From: Methanosarcina sp. MTP4
GTDB lineage: Archaea > Halobacteriota > Methanosarcinia > Methanosarcinales > Methanosarcinaceae
Direction of reading: 5' to 3'
Length of the DNA stretch: 64,000 nucleotides
Assembly: GCF_000970045.1 (NCBI RefSeq)
Contig: NZ_CP009505.1
Coordinates: forward strand, 62,001 to 126,000
Position 1 is the stretch's first letter, and each line of letters opens with the position of its first letter. A program made the translations under genes and the position numbers. The notes under the pieces were generated by a model that was not told the DNA's origin, made no database searches, and saw only the letters and a list, made by a program, of their open reading frames with translations. Positions 8,465 through 17,386 of this stretch are shown here, in pieces.

Positions 8465-9239
8465 GGTAAAAAATCTGGAAGTATCCTTTTCTAGGGGAAT
8501 GGTGAAGAAAAGCTGTACAAGGGCAGTAGATGACGTAAGCTTTCAAATTAGAAAAGGGGAAACATTCGGACTTGTGGGAGAAAGTGGCTCAGGGAAAACT
8601 ACCTTGGGAAAAGCTCTTTTGCAACTCGTCAGGCCGAGTGCCGGGACTATATGCTTCAAGGGTACTGAGCTCACGAAGTTAAAAAGAGGAGAACTGAAAC
8701 AGATGCGTCCCAGAATGCAAATGATCTTTCAGGATCCTCAGTCCTCACTCGATCCCAGGATGAAAGTCAGGAAAAGCATTGAAGAATCCTTGAAGGTTCG
8801 GGGCTATGCTGATAAAAGAGAACGTTCAATCAAAATTCAGGACCTTTTGTCCACAGTTGGTTTAAATTCCGAACTGCTGGACCGTTATCCTTACCAGCTT
8901 AGCGGCGGGCAGAACCAGAGAATTGTTCTTTCAAGGGTACTTGCTCTTGAACCCGAGTTTATTGTAGCTGATGAACCCACATCAGCTCTGGATATTTCCG
9001 TTCAGGCTCAAATCTTAAATTTGTTAAAAGAACTGAAAAAGGAATACTCGCTAACTTTACTTTTCATCTCCCACGACCTTGAGGTTGTCCGGCACATGAG
9101 CGACAGAATAGCTGTTATGCATCAGGGAAAGATTGTGGAAATCGGGACTGCAGACGATGTATTTGAAAAACCGGAAAATCCGTACACAAAAACTCTGCTT
9201 TTCCCTGAGGGTGAAGATTTCCAGCAGCCCTATTTTTAA
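8457..9239 (+). CDS. ABC transporter ATPase, DppF/OppF type
   Basis: The product is 260 residues. Walker A is GESGSGKTT, the Q loop is QMIFQDPQSSLDP, the signature is LSGGQNQR, Walker B is FIVADEPTSALD, and the switch is ISHDLEVV. It is the second ATPase of the importer. The protein ends shortly after PENPYTKTLL and lacks the C-terminal Cys-rich extension that its partner has, as is common for the short (NikE/DppF-like) forms. It is the last gene of the operon; a hairpin follows about 90 bp downstream. Confidence 0.92.
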   Translation: MLEVKNLEVSFSRGMVKKSCTRAVDDVSFQIRKGETFGLVGESGSGKTTLGKALLQLVRPSAGTICFKGTELTKLKRGELKQMRPRMQMIFQDPQSSLDPRMKVRKSIEESLKVRGYADKRERSIKIQDLLSTVGLNSELLDRYPYQLSGGQNQRIVLSRVLALEPEFIVADEPTSALDISVQAQILNLLKELKKEYSLTLLFISHDLEVVRHMSDRIAVMHQGKIVEIGTADDVFEKPENPYTKTLLFPEGEDFQQPYF

Positions 9240-9328
9240 TAAACTGGTATCGGTAATTGGCAAAGTCTTGATACTTACAGATCTTGCTAATGGATAACTT
9301 GAAAGCTTCTGTAAAAGAAAAAATAAAG

Positions 9329-9354
9329 AATGCGGTTTTTTTCTTAACCGCATT
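9329..9354. terminator. bidirectional hairpin terminator between convergent genes
   Basis: A perfect 9-bp stem, AATGCGGTT paired with AACCGCATT around an 8-base T-rich loop, is flanked by A-rich sequence on the left and TTTTA on the right. It sits exactly between the end of the transporter operon and the end of the minus-strand HEAT-repeat gene. Confidence 0.75.
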
Positions 9355-9355
9355 T

Positions 9356-10903
9356 TTAGAGTTGCCGATATGCCTGGATTAGAGGCTCAACAGCTCTCTC
9401 ATCCCCTATTTCAATCAGAAGCAGTGCTGCTTCGGTTTTGAGCGTCTCATCCCTGCATGAGAGGCATTCAATCAGTGGTTCCACTGCCGCTTCTCCCATG
9501 CCTGCAAGGGCATTTCTGGCAGAACTTGCGAATTTCTCATCATCCAGCCTTACGATCAGGGTTTCTGCAGCTTTTCTATCCTCTATCTTCCCAAGGGCTG
9601 GAATGACTTCGGTTTTAATGCTCAAAGGCGTTTCTGCGTCGTTAAGCACTCTTGAAAGGGTATCAACTACTTCCGGATCTCCTATTTTCCCCAGGGCTGC
9701 GGCTGCGGCTTTTCTAACTTCCTGATCTTCTTCTTCATCTAGAAGTACGTCGATAAGTGTCTCTGTGGCTTCCTTGCTTCCGATTTCTCCCAGGGCCAGG
9801 ACGACACTTTTTCGGACTTCCGGTTTTGTATTCAGAGCACTCTTTAGCCTTCCGTCTTCGGCTTTTCCGCTTTCAAGGACTTCTATCAGTGGTTCCACTG
9901 CCGTTTCGTCTCCGACCATTCCCAGGGCAAGGGCTGCGCTGCTCCTTACATCCACTTTCCCTTCCCTGAGCCTCTCGATCAGGTAGGGTACGGATTCTTC
10001 AGATCCCATTTTCCCAAGAGAGATTGCAGCGCTGCTCCTGATCTTCTCCTCTTCACTGGATTTCATTTCTTTCAGCAGCACTTCTACTGCACGGTCACTT
10101 CCTATTTTTCCGAGGGCAAAGGCTGCACTTTTTCTGATAAGTGGATAATCCCGGGTCAGGATCTGGTTAATGGGTTCGACTGCAGCTTCTTCTCCTCCCT
10201 CCCCAAGGGCCATTATAGCTGCCAGCCTTATGTTTCCGTCTTTGCTTTTAAGAGCCTTTAGAAGTTTCTCGGTTTCATTTCCTGGTTCCTGAGCTCCGGA
10301 TTCCGAAAGGGCGATAGAAGCATAAGCATTGTAGTCCTGTTCTTCGGAGGTCAGGGCCTCTTCAAGCTCATCGGTTTTTTCCCTGTAATCGATATTAAGG
10401 GAACTGGCAATGTGCTTTCTCAGGGCTTTATCCTTTGCCTCTATGGCCTGCAGCATATCTTCCGAAATTTCTCCACGTTCATCTTCTTTAGCCTTACTGT
10501 TGACTGCCTTCCAGCCAGCCTCTTTTTCTTGAAGGCTCCTCAAAAGGACATCTTCTGCTCTTTTGTCGCCGGTTTCAAGGAGTGCGAGAAGCATGTAATT
10601 GTTTATTTTCCCCGGTCCTGCAGCTTTGTTTTCAATTTTTTCAATAAGGGTATCGGCTGCAGGCTGCCCCATCTGTCCCAGCTCGGCCGCGGCGTCCAGT
10701 TGGCTTTCATGGCTGCCGGTTTCCAGCCTGCTTATGAGATTTACAATCGGCCCTTCGTTTGAAACATTAGTTCCTGTCTGGTTGTATATTTCGTTTGCAC
10801 TCCCCTCCGCAAACTTATCCCCATCTGAAAAAAATGAAACAGAGATAATGAGGGTGAGAAGGGCAAACATAAGATAAATTATCCATCTATCTTCAGGCAT
10901 CAT
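9356..10903 (-). CDS. membrane-anchored HEAT-repeat (PBS lyase-type) protein
   Basis: The product is 515 residues. One N-terminal membrane segment (WIIYLMFALLTLIISVSFF) is followed by a low-complexity stretch and then about a dozen 31-residue HEAT units. These have the periodic pattern AAxALGxIGxxxAVxPLIxxL; examples are SAAFALGKIGSDRAV and AAAALGKIGDPEVVDTL. Such units make an alpha-solenoid scaffold for protein-protein contacts; no catalytic motif is visible. Two adjacent ATG codons (10903, 10900) lie behind GAGGGG. It is the last gene of the minus-strand run after tyrA, 62 bp downstream, so it could be co-transcribed. Nothing in the sequence links it to aromatic synthesis. Confidence 0.85.
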   Translation of the reverse strand: MMPEDRWIIYLMFALLTLIISVSFFSDGDKFAEGSANEIYNQTGTNVSNEGPIVNLISRLETGSHESQLDAAAELGQMGQPAADTLIEKIENKAAGPGKINNYMLLALLETGDKRAEDVLLRSLQEKEAGWKAVNSKAKEDERGEISEDMLQAIEAKDKALRKHIASSLNIDYREKTDELEEALTSEEQDYNAYASIALSESGAQEPGNETEKLLKALKSKDGNIRLAAIMALGEGGEEAAVEPINQILTRDYPLIRKSAAFALGKIGSDRAVEVLLKEMKSSEEEKIRSSAAISLGKMGSEESVPYLIERLREGKVDVRSSAALALGMVGDETAVEPLIEVLESGKAEDGRLKSALNTKPEVRKSVVLALGEIGSKEATETLIDVLLDEEEDQEVRKAAAAALGKIGDPEVVDTLSRVLNDAETPLSIKTEVIPALGKIEDRKAAETLIVRLDDEKFASSARNALAGMGEAAVEPLIECLSCRDETLKTEAALLLIEIGDERAVEPLIQAYRQL

Positions 10904-10965
10904 ACCCCTCTTCTTTACTGTTTATATTGATTTATTCCTTTAAAGATGTAAGGGGTCAGTTCCTT

Positions 10966-12393
10966 TTATTTTTTGAGCTTCAGGTTTTTCTCCCTGATCA
11001 GGCAGCCCAGTCCACGCAGCCGTTTCGTGGTCTCTTTTTCTACTTCATCGGCATTGCAATCACCAAAAATAGTTATCCTGTAGGTCACGCCGGTTCTTTC
11101 CGTCCCCTGTCCTTCTTTTTCTATTTCCGCTTCCCTGGTCCCGGTATAGATGTCGCTTATTTCGCAAACTGCAAGGTGTTCGTTTGTGCAAATCACACCG
11201 AGGATAATTTCAGGTTTTGCTCCTGCGGGGATGAGGACTGCAATGTCCCTTACCGGGTGTTCCAGGTTTTCTTTTCTCCATTCCCTAAGTTCCATTTCGG
11301 AAAGGAGGTGAAGGTTTTCAAGCTTGAGCCGGATGTATTTGTTTTTGATGTGTGGGGAAGTCCCTTTTGAGACCAGTTTTGAGAGGACCACTTCGTCAGG
11401 CCTGACTTTTTCGAGCAGGCCTACATGGGTCTTTCCGGAGTAGACATGGTAAAAGCCGCAGACTTTTCCGATGGAGTTCAGGATTGTCTCGTATTCCGCT
11501 ATCCGGGAGTTGATCAATTTGTCGGACCTGCGCAGGGCATGAGAGGTGTCTCCGTATTTCAGGGAGGCTGCTTTCATTTTCCTGACAAAACCTTCTTCGT
11601 CGTGTTTCCTTACCATTTCCGAAAGGTTTTTGCATTCCTCCAGGAACGCGTCGTGCACCTCGATCACACTAGGGTTTTCCATCTGGATCAGGGCGTAGAG
11701 GTAAGGGTTCTGGCCCAGGATCCTGCCCACGAAGTCCAGCATGATGTCGTAGACGGGACTGACGAATTTCCTGGACTTCCTGACATCGAAATCAAGCCTG
11801 TCAATGGTAGTTCCGATACTGATATATGCAAAATGGGTAAGGCCCTGCACTACGGAGACCAGCCGGTCGTGTTCCGCTGCCGTTGTGACCTCCACATGGG
11901 CTCCACCTTCTTCAAAGAGTTCCCTGATGACCGGGAACCATTTCTTCGAGCGTCCTTCCACAGGTACCAGAATCACGGTTTGCCCTCTGAGGCCTGGAAT
12001 TGTCGGCCCGAACATCGGGTGAGTCCCCAGGACTTCAACATCCGGAGGGGCGAATTTCTTCATGGCTTCCACGGGTTTAACCTTGGTGGAGGTGAAGTCC
12101 ATGAGGAGGCTTCCTGCTTTCATCTTCGGGGCGGTTTCCGCGATCGTCTCTTCCGTTACGTTGATAGGCACGGACACGATCACTATGTCGCTCTCGGAAA
12201 TTGCGGAATCCAGGTCAGTTGCAAAAGGAACTCCCATTTTCCTGGCAATTTCCACCTTGCCCCCTTTGCCCCAGACAGTAAGCTCGTACCCTCTTTCCCT
12301 GAAAAAGCGGGTAAACCATTGTCCCATTTCCCCTGTCCCGCCGAGGATCAGGATCTTTGTTTTTTCCGGTTTTACTTCCTGCTCCCGTTTCAA
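10966..12393 (-). CDS. tyrA: prephenate dehydrogenase (TyrA) with C-terminal extension
   Basis: The product is 475 residues. The NAD(P)-binding start is ILILGGTGEMGQWFTRFF. The following TyrA signatures are DIVIVSVP, DFTSTKVKP, GTHPMFGP and EHDRLVSVVQGLTHF, with GTHPMFGP and the HD pair in the catalytic region. It converts prephenate to 4-hydroxyphenylpyruvate for tyrosine. After about residue 300 an extra 170-residue region follows, which resembles the regulatory or chorismate-mutase-related tails of methanogen TyrA proteins but which I cannot assign. It overlaps the end of aroE by 4 bp, so translation is probably coupled. Confidence 0.9.
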   Translation of the reverse strand: MKREQEVKPEKTKILILGGTGEMGQWFTRFFRERGYELTVWGKGGKVEIARKMGVPFATDLDSAISESDIVIVSVPINVTEETIAETAPKMKAGSLLMDFTSTKVKPVEAMKKFAPPDVEVLGTHPMFGPTIPGLRGQTVILVPVEGRSKKWFPVIRELFEEGGAHVEVTTAAEHDRLVSVVQGLTHFAYISIGTTIDRLDFDVRKSRKFVSPVYDIMLDFVGRILGQNPYLYALIQMENPSVIEVHDAFLEECKNLSEMVRKHDEEGFVRKMKAASLKYGDTSHALRRSDKLINSRIAEYETILNSIGKVCGFYHVYSGKTHVGLLEKVRPDEVVLSKLVSKGTSPHIKNKYIRLKLENLHLLSEMELREWRKENLEHPVRDIAVLIPAGAKPEIILGVICTNEHLAVCEISDIYTGTREAEIEKEGQGTERTGVTYRITIFGDCNADEVEKETTKRLRGLGCLIREKNLKLKK

Positions 12394-13229
12394 ACCTTCA
12401 GAGCCTCCATGACCGTCTTTTTCATAAGTTCCACCGGTGGTTCCGTTCCTGTCCAGAGCCTGAAAGCCTCAGCACCCTGGTACACGAGCATCAGGGCTCC
12501 GCTAACGGTTTTTGCTCCGGCGGCTTTTGCCTCCTTCAGAAGCTTTGTCTCCAGGGGGTTGTAAACGATATCAAAAACGGTAAGGTCCGGATGGAGATCT
12601 TCTGCTTCCACGATGCTCGCATCCCTGTGGGGGTGCATCCCGAGGGTTGTGGTGTTAATCAGGATATCTGTTTCCCGGATGAGGGTTCCCAGCTCAAGCA
12701 GCCCAGTACCTTTAACTTTTCCCGGAAGTTTCGCTGCCGAGATGTCCTCCGCAAGTTCAACTGCCCTGGCTTCGGTCCGGTTTGCGATTAGGACTTCTGC
12801 TCCGTCGGCTGCAAGCTGGAAGGCTATGGCCCTTGCTGCGCCCCCGGCTCCTGTGATTAAGACTTTATACCCCTTTATTTCCACTGCAGTTTCAAGGAGT
12901 GCCTGTCTGGCCCCGAGCCCGTCGGTGTTGTAGCCCAGGATTTCCCCGTTCCTGAACACCATTGTGTTCAAGGCTCCTATTCCTGCTGCAAGGGGGTCCG
13001 GTTTGACGCAGTTCAGTTTCAGGGCTGCCTCTTTCAGGGGCACGGTCAGGTTGAGGCCTCCGAAACCCATGGCTTCGGCCCCGAGGATAGCCTTTTCCAG
13101 CTTTTCCGGCTTCACCCTGAAGGCATGGTAAATGCAGTCCATCCCGAGAGCGGAAAAGGCGGCGTTGTGCATGGCAGGGGAAAGGGAATGTTCGATAGGG
13201 TCTCCGAATACGCCGAATACCTTTTTCAT
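12390..13229 (-). CDS. aroE: shikimate dehydrogenase
   Basis: The product is 279 residues, the usual length. The substrate-binding start is FGVFGDPIEHSLSPAMHNAAF, read here as FGDPIEHSLSPAMHN. NLTVPLKEAAL carries the catalytic lysine. The NADP loop is TGAGGAARAI, followed by ANRTEARA. It reduces 3-dehydroshikimate to shikimate. It overlaps both neighbours by 4 bp (aroD upstream, tyrA downstream), which shows a tightly packed operon. Confidence 0.95.
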   Translation of the reverse strand: MKKVFGVFGDPIEHSLSPAMHNAAFSALGMDCIYHAFRVKPEKLEKAILGAEAMGFGGLNLTVPLKEAALKLNCVKPDPLAAGIGALNTMVFRNGEILGYNTDGLGARQALLETAVEIKGYKVLITGAGGAARAIAFQLAADGAEVLIANRTEARAVELAEDISAAKLPGKVKGTGLLELGTLIRETDILINTTTLGMHPHRDASIVEAEDLHPDLTVFDIVYNPLETKLLKEAKAAGAKTVSGALMLVYQGAEAFRLWTGTEPPVELMKKTVMEALKV

Positions 13230-13972
13230 TCGAGCAGCTCCATCATTTTCTTTACTTCATTCGCCTGTAGCTGTCCCGGGGCTGCGCTGCTTTCCACAGA
13301 GGCGTAACTGAGGACCGAACCGTAGAGGGGAGCAATGACCCTTGTGTGTTTCCCGAGCTTTCCCATTGCAATTGTACACACAGGCCTCCTTGCTTCCCTG
13401 GCGTTCAGGGTAAGCCGGAGCAGGTCAAGTATGTCCTGCAGGGACCCGGGCATGACTGCCAGTTTGGCAATGTCTGCACCTGCCCGGAATGCCTCTTCAA
13501 TGATTTTCTCCATTTCCTGAAAAGAAGGAGTTTTTGAGAAGTCGTGAAAGGAAACTATTACGGTTTTTCCCTGCTTTTTTGCAGTGCTTATAAGCTCTGA
13601 TCTTTCCTTTTCCCCGGCAGAAAGTTCGATATCTACGGCATCTGCGGTATCTACGCCGCCTTCCCTGGAAAAAGAGGTAAGAAGTTCTTTCAGGATTTCA
13701 ATCCTTTCTTTTTCGCTTCCTTCCCATTTTCCTCCCTCGGCACTGGAACGGTTTGTAAGTATCAGGGGCAGGCCGTTTTCGGCTTTGATTTTTCCGGTTA
13801 TTTCCACTGCAAGTCCGGAATCCCGGATTCCCAGGAGATCCAGCCTTATCTCCAGGACATCGGCTCCCATTTCAGCTGCCTTCCTGGAACTTTCGAGAGG
13901 GGAGAGGCTATCGTTGATTACCGCTACAACTGCGGCTTTTTTTTCCAGGTCGAAGTTTCCTATGCGTGTCAT
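13226..13972 (-). CDS. aroD: 3-dehydroquinate dehydratase, type I
   Basis: The product is 248 residues. The type I Schiff-base enzyme pattern is present: LEIRLDLL near residue 40, IVSFHDFSKTP with the catalytic His, and ADIAKLAVMP with the Schiff-base lysine. A C-terminal GSVLSYAS and PGQL segment is also typical. It dehydrates 3-dehydroquinate to 3-dehydroshikimate. The start ATG 13972 follows an 81-bp gap after the aroB'-type gene. Confidence 0.95.
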   Translation of the reverse strand: MTRIGNFDLEKKAAVVAVINDSLSPLESSRKAAEMGADVLEIRLDLLGIRDSGLAVEITGKIKAENGLPLILTNRSSAEGGKWEGSEKERIEILKELLTSFSREGGVDTADAVDIELSAGEKERSELISTAKKQGKTVIVSFHDFSKTPSFQEMEKIIEEAFRAGADIAKLAVMPGSLQDILDLLRLTLNAREARRPVCTIAMGKLGKHTRVIAPLYGSVLSYASVESSAAPGQLQANEVKKMMELLE

Positions 13973-14053
13973 GGATAAATTTTGAATTATAGGTAATACG
14001 GCTTTCGGGGATCGAAATGATTTAATAACGGGATGATTTGAGAACCGGAATTT

Positions 14054-15205
14054 TTACTTTTCAATAATCGTTTCTTCGATTTTCTTCCCGAAATGTCTGG
14101 CTCCTTCTTCCAGGCGGACCAGGACTTCATCGCCTTCTTTAAGTTTGGCAACGGAAATCGGGGTTCCGTCCTTTCCGACCAGCTTGATGGTCTCGGCATT
14201 TTGCAGAATTGCGCTCAGGGTTCTGTCCCTGGCTTTCGCTTCGATAAGCATCATGGGACGGCTTTCGATTTTGACCCTGCCAACGATGCCTTCCCGCTGT
14301 TCTCCTTTCGAGTTCACGATAGTAACCGGGTCCCCTGCCTTTAGTTCCGAGAGGTAGCGGGTCTTTTCTCCTATCTTGAGGTAGGAGTGTACGGCACCTG
14401 CGTTTACCCTGAAAGGCCTGGCTGCCACGTAGGGGCTGTCTTCGGATTCGGAGTTTACCAGGAACATCCCGCTTGCCTGGGAGCCGATTAGCATTCCTTC
14501 TCCCGGCTGCATCAGGTTGCATGTGTCCACGCAGACCCTGTCTCCCATCCCGAGAGGCTCGACTTTTGTTATAGTTGCGGGTTCAAGTTCGGTGCTTCCG
14601 CTTTCTATTTCCCTTGCGGCTTTAACCGTCTCTTTGATCTCATTCGGATCCCCGCTGTCCAGGATGACGCCGTCAGCCCCGCTTTCAAGGGTCTGGAAAG
14701 CGAGTCTTGCTTCTTCTGCACTCTTTACCCCGAAAATGATTTTTACTTTCTGCTGCTGAAGGTCGGCGATAAGATTTTCGAGAGGGATTACCTTCCAGTC
14801 GGTGCCCGTGACGAGCAGGTAGTCGCAGACCTTCCCGAGTTCGGTTGCAAAGTGCTCGTAGTGCTTGTCCTTTATCAGCACGTATCCCCCCACAGTGAGC
14901 CCTTTATCCGTTAGCAGGGTTGCTGCGTTTACATCAAAAGAACCCTGAATTTCCGATGGAAGGGGTTTTGACCCGTCGCCTTCCCCCCTCTTTCCTACGA
15001 CAACGACGTCAGCTCCGTTTTTTCCATCGCGAGCAAAGGCTGCGACCTGGATGTTTCCAAGTTCCCGGACTTTATCCACGTCGCTTCCGTTTACGAGCAC
15101 GCAGTCGGCTCCTGATTCCAGGCCGGTCGTTATCCTGTTCTTCTGCTCTTCCCATCCGCCTTCATCGGCTTTTATCCAGACACTTTTCTTCTGCAAAAGT
15201 TTCAA
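14054..15205 (-). CDS. aroB': 3-dehydroquinate synthase, archaeal type II
   Basis: The product is 383 residues. It belongs to the archaeal class that converts 2-amino-3,7-dideoxy-D-threo-hept-6-ulosonate to 3-dehydroquinate using NAD, and is unrelated to bacterial AroB. The N-terminus (KSVWIKADEGGWEEQK) and the middle (DTCNLMQPGEGMLIGSQA; ARPFRVNAGAVHSYL) are typical. The residue count fits methanogen homologues. It lies between the ADH synthase gene and aroD, so the first four steps are encoded in pathway order. Confidence 0.93.
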   Translation of the reverse strand: MKLLQKKSVWIKADEGGWEEQKNRITTGLESGADCVLVNGSDVDKVRELGNIQVAAFARDGKNGADVVVVGKRGEGDGSKPLPSEIQGSFDVNAATLLTDKGLTVGGYVLIKDKHYEHFATELGKVCDYLLVTGTDWKVIPLENLIADLQQQKVKIIFGVKSAEEARLAFQTLESGADGVILDSGDPNEIKETVKAAREIESGSTELEPATITKVEPLGMGDRVCVDTCNLMQPGEGMLIGSQASGMFLVNSESEDSPYVAARPFRVNAGAVHSYLKIGEKTRYLSELKAGDPVTIVNSKGEQREGIVGRVKIESRPMMLIEAKARDRTLSAILQNAETIKLVGKDGTPISVAKLKEGDEVLVRLEEGARHFGKKIEETIIEK

Positions 15206-15304
15206 CCCCGGTCTTTTTTCCTGTTTTCTTTCTTTGTTTTTTCTCTGTTTTTCCCCGGTTTGTTATTTTCGGGTTTTGTAAGCTTTATTTCGTTAAGCTG
15301 GATT

Positions 15305-16102
15305 TCATTTCAGCTTTTCCAGGGCTTCTTCAACCGGTCTTCTCCCGTGTACGATCTCGCTAATCGCCCGGGTAATCCTGATAGGGTCCTTATGCTGGAA
15401 GACATTTCTCCCGATTGCAACCCCGCGAGCACCTGCTTCCATTGCCCCGTCGATCATTTCAAGGAATTCCTTATCTGTTGAGGTTTTCGGGCCTCCGGCA
15501 ATTACCACCGGTATAGGGCAGCCCCGGACTACGTTCCTGAAACTGTCTATGTCTCCCGTGTACACAGTCTTTATCAGGTCTGCTCCCAGTTCGGCCCCTA
15601 TTCGGGCCGCGTGGGCCACATTTTCAGGGTCATGTGGATTTGTTACCTTTTTACCCCTGGGGTACATCATGGCAAGAAGGGGAATTCCCCACTCTTCACA
15701 GTCCCTTGAAATAGTTCCCAGCTGTTCTAGCTGGTCTGTTTCGGTTTCGGACCCTATGTTGACGTGCATGGAAACGGCGTCTGCTCCCATTTTCATAACT
15801 TCTTCCACGGTGCAGACCTGGACCTTGGCGTTCGGGTCCGGGCTTAGGGAGGAAGATGCACTGATATGGACAATTAGTCCAATGTCATGCCCGTATCCCC
15901 TGTGTCCGTACCTTACCATGCCCTTCTGCATGAGGACGGCGTTGGCTCCCCCTTCCGCCACCTTATTTACAGTGTCAGTTACGTTGATCAGTCCCTCTAT
16001 AGGCCCGTCGGAGATTCCATGGTCCATGGGAATGATGACCATGTTTCTGCTCTCCCGGTTCATCAGCCTTTCTATGCGTATCTTTTTGCCAATTTCGGAC
16101 AT
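15305..16102 (-). CDS. aroA': 2-amino-3,7-dideoxy-D-threo-hept-6-ulosonate synthase
   Basis: The product is 265 residues, a class I aldolase-like TIM barrel. Motifs are [12 protein letters not shown] near residues 23-34, HVNIGSETE, a Schiff-base lysine region LIKTVYTGD, and the phosphate-binding VIAGGPKTS and GRNVFQH. It joins a keto-deoxy-sugar phosphate to aspartate semialdehyde, the first step of the archaeal shikimate route. The start ATG 16102 has AGGGGGAT seven bases upstream. This is the first gene of the operon that runs on to tyrA. Confidence 0.93.
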   Translation of the reverse strand: MSEIGKKIRIERLMNRESRNMVIIPMDHGISDGPIEGLINVTDTVNKVAEGGANAVLMQKGMVRYGHRGYGHDIGLIVHISASSSLSPDPNAKVQVCTVEEVMKMGADAVSMHVNIGSETETDQLEQLGTISRDCEEWGIPLLAMMYPRGKKVTNPHDPENVAHAARIGAELGADLIKTVYTGDIDSFRNVVRGCPIPVVIAGGPKTSTDKEFLEMIDGAMEAGARGVAIGRNVFQHKDPIRITRAISEIVHGRRPVEEALEKLK

Positions 16103-16748
16103 TATGATCCCCCTTTAGGTGTGGGATTTTTTTCTTCATGTATCAAACTTTTTTAATTCAATGATTTAATTCAATGATTTTAATTCAATGAAATATTTTC
16201 GTCAAAGGGTTGCTTTCGGTTTTCACAGGGTGTTTGATTTTTCGTCATCCTCTTCCCTATTGAAAAAAATTGGTTCCGGAAAATCCTCTGTGCTACTATG
16301 TCACATACTAACACAATCCATGTATTTATAGTTATGCCAGAAAGATGCCTGATGTGGAGAGCTCTTTTGTGTGATACATGTGATATATCTCTACACAATG
16401 AATATTCTTGAACCTTTCTGTACAATTATGTGCCTTAATATCCCCTACGCCTCATCTCTTTATTTTAACTGATTATGTCAAATATATAATTGGCTGCACA
16501 TGACTCTGCAAACAAAAGATCCTTCGGGATTTGGAAGAAGCTGATAACAAAAGATCCTTCAGGGTTTGGAAGAAGCTGATAACAAAAGATCCTTCAGGGT
16601 TTGGAAGAAGCTGATTTCCAAAGGTCGGACAAACCCTGAAATCGGATGAAAGGGATACGAGATTTAAAATAGGAGAACATAGGCTAATAAAGTAAACTCA
16701 GAACTCAAGAACCAGTTAGAATCAGTAAAACATGACATGGAAGGAAAC
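16103..16748. other. divergent intergenic region between aro operon and guaA
   Basis: About 650 bases carry no convincing gene. It must hold the promoters of both flanking transcripts. Visible structure: three imperfect copies of TTCAATGATTTAA at about 16157-16190, a direct repeat TGTGATA around 16370-16385, and the three 35-bp tandem repeats listed separately. No operator for a known aromatic regulator could be recognised. Confidence 0.7.
16511..16615 (+). repeat. three tandem 35-bp repeats upstream of guaA
   Basis: Units start at 16511, 16546 and 16581. Each begins AACAAAAGATCCTTC and ends TTGGAAGAAGCTGAT. Copies 2 and 3 are identical; copy 1 differs at two positions. They end about 130 bp before the guaA start, so they may lie in the promoter or 5' leader. 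Confidence 0.9.
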
Positions 16749-17318
16749 ATGAGAGAATTGAAAATCCTTGTTGTAAACAACTACGGGCAGTTCTGCCACC
16801 TCATCCACAGGGCTGTCCGAGACCTTGATATGGACACCAGTATCATCCCAAACACGACCCCTATCGAGGACATCCTTGCTGAAGAGCCAGACGGCCTGAT
16901 CCTGAGCGGCGGGCCGGAAATGGACCGGGCAGGCTCATGCTTTGACTATGTAAAAGAAATCGACCTCCCTATCCTGGGGATCTGTCTTGGGCACCAGGCA
17001 ATTGCCCTTTCCTATGGAGGTTCCGTCAGTTCCGGAAAAAAAGGCGGGTATGCAGAGATAGAAATAGAAGTTATCGAGGAAGACGATATACTCAGGGGCA
17101 TTGGTCCCAGAACCACCGTCTGGGCATCCCATGTCGATGAGGTTTCCGTTCTCCCCGAGGGTTTTATTCACCTTGCCCGTTCCGATATTTGTGAAATTGA
17201 GGCTATGCGCCACCCCATAAAACCGATCTACGGTGTCCAGTGGCACCCTGAAGTTTCGCATACGGAAAAAGGCGAAGAACTGCTAATGAATTTCTTTGAG
17301 GTTTGTGAGCAGTACTGA
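16749..17318 (+). CDS. guaA: GMP synthase, glutamine amidotransferase subunit
   Basis: The product is 189 residues from ATG 16749. An upstream in-frame ATG (16737) would add four residues, but family members start at the [14 protein letters not shown] motif. Class I amidotransferase features: [11 protein letters not shown] with the nucleophile Cys, and the [10 protein letters not shown] motif with the catalytic His and Glu. It supplies ammonia to the separate ATP-pyrophosphatase subunit, which is not in this window, to convert XMP to GMP. Archaea commonly split GuaA this way. Confidence 0.93.
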   Translation: MRELKILVVNNYGQFCHLIHRAVRDLDMDTSIIPNTTPIEDILAEEPDGLILSGGPEMDRAGSCFDYVKEIDLPILGICLGHQAIALSYGGSVSSGKKGGYAEIEIEVIEEDDILRGIGPRTTVWASHVDEVSVLPEGFIHLARSDICEIEAMRHPIKPIYGVQWHPEVSHTEKGEELLMNFFEVCEQY

Positions 17319-17386
17319 TTTTTTCCCTGCTCATTTTACCGAACTTTTTCACCGGACCTTTCCTTTAAAAACAGGTTTCGGGATGT

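Noticed and set aside
11425-12564. 379-residue plus-strand frame opposite tyrA
   Set aside because: It is the antisense shadow of a clear tyrA/aroE coding region and has no family features.
16511-16615. CRISPR or iteron origin
   Set aside because: The copies abut with no unique spacers, and no replication initiator gene is nearby.
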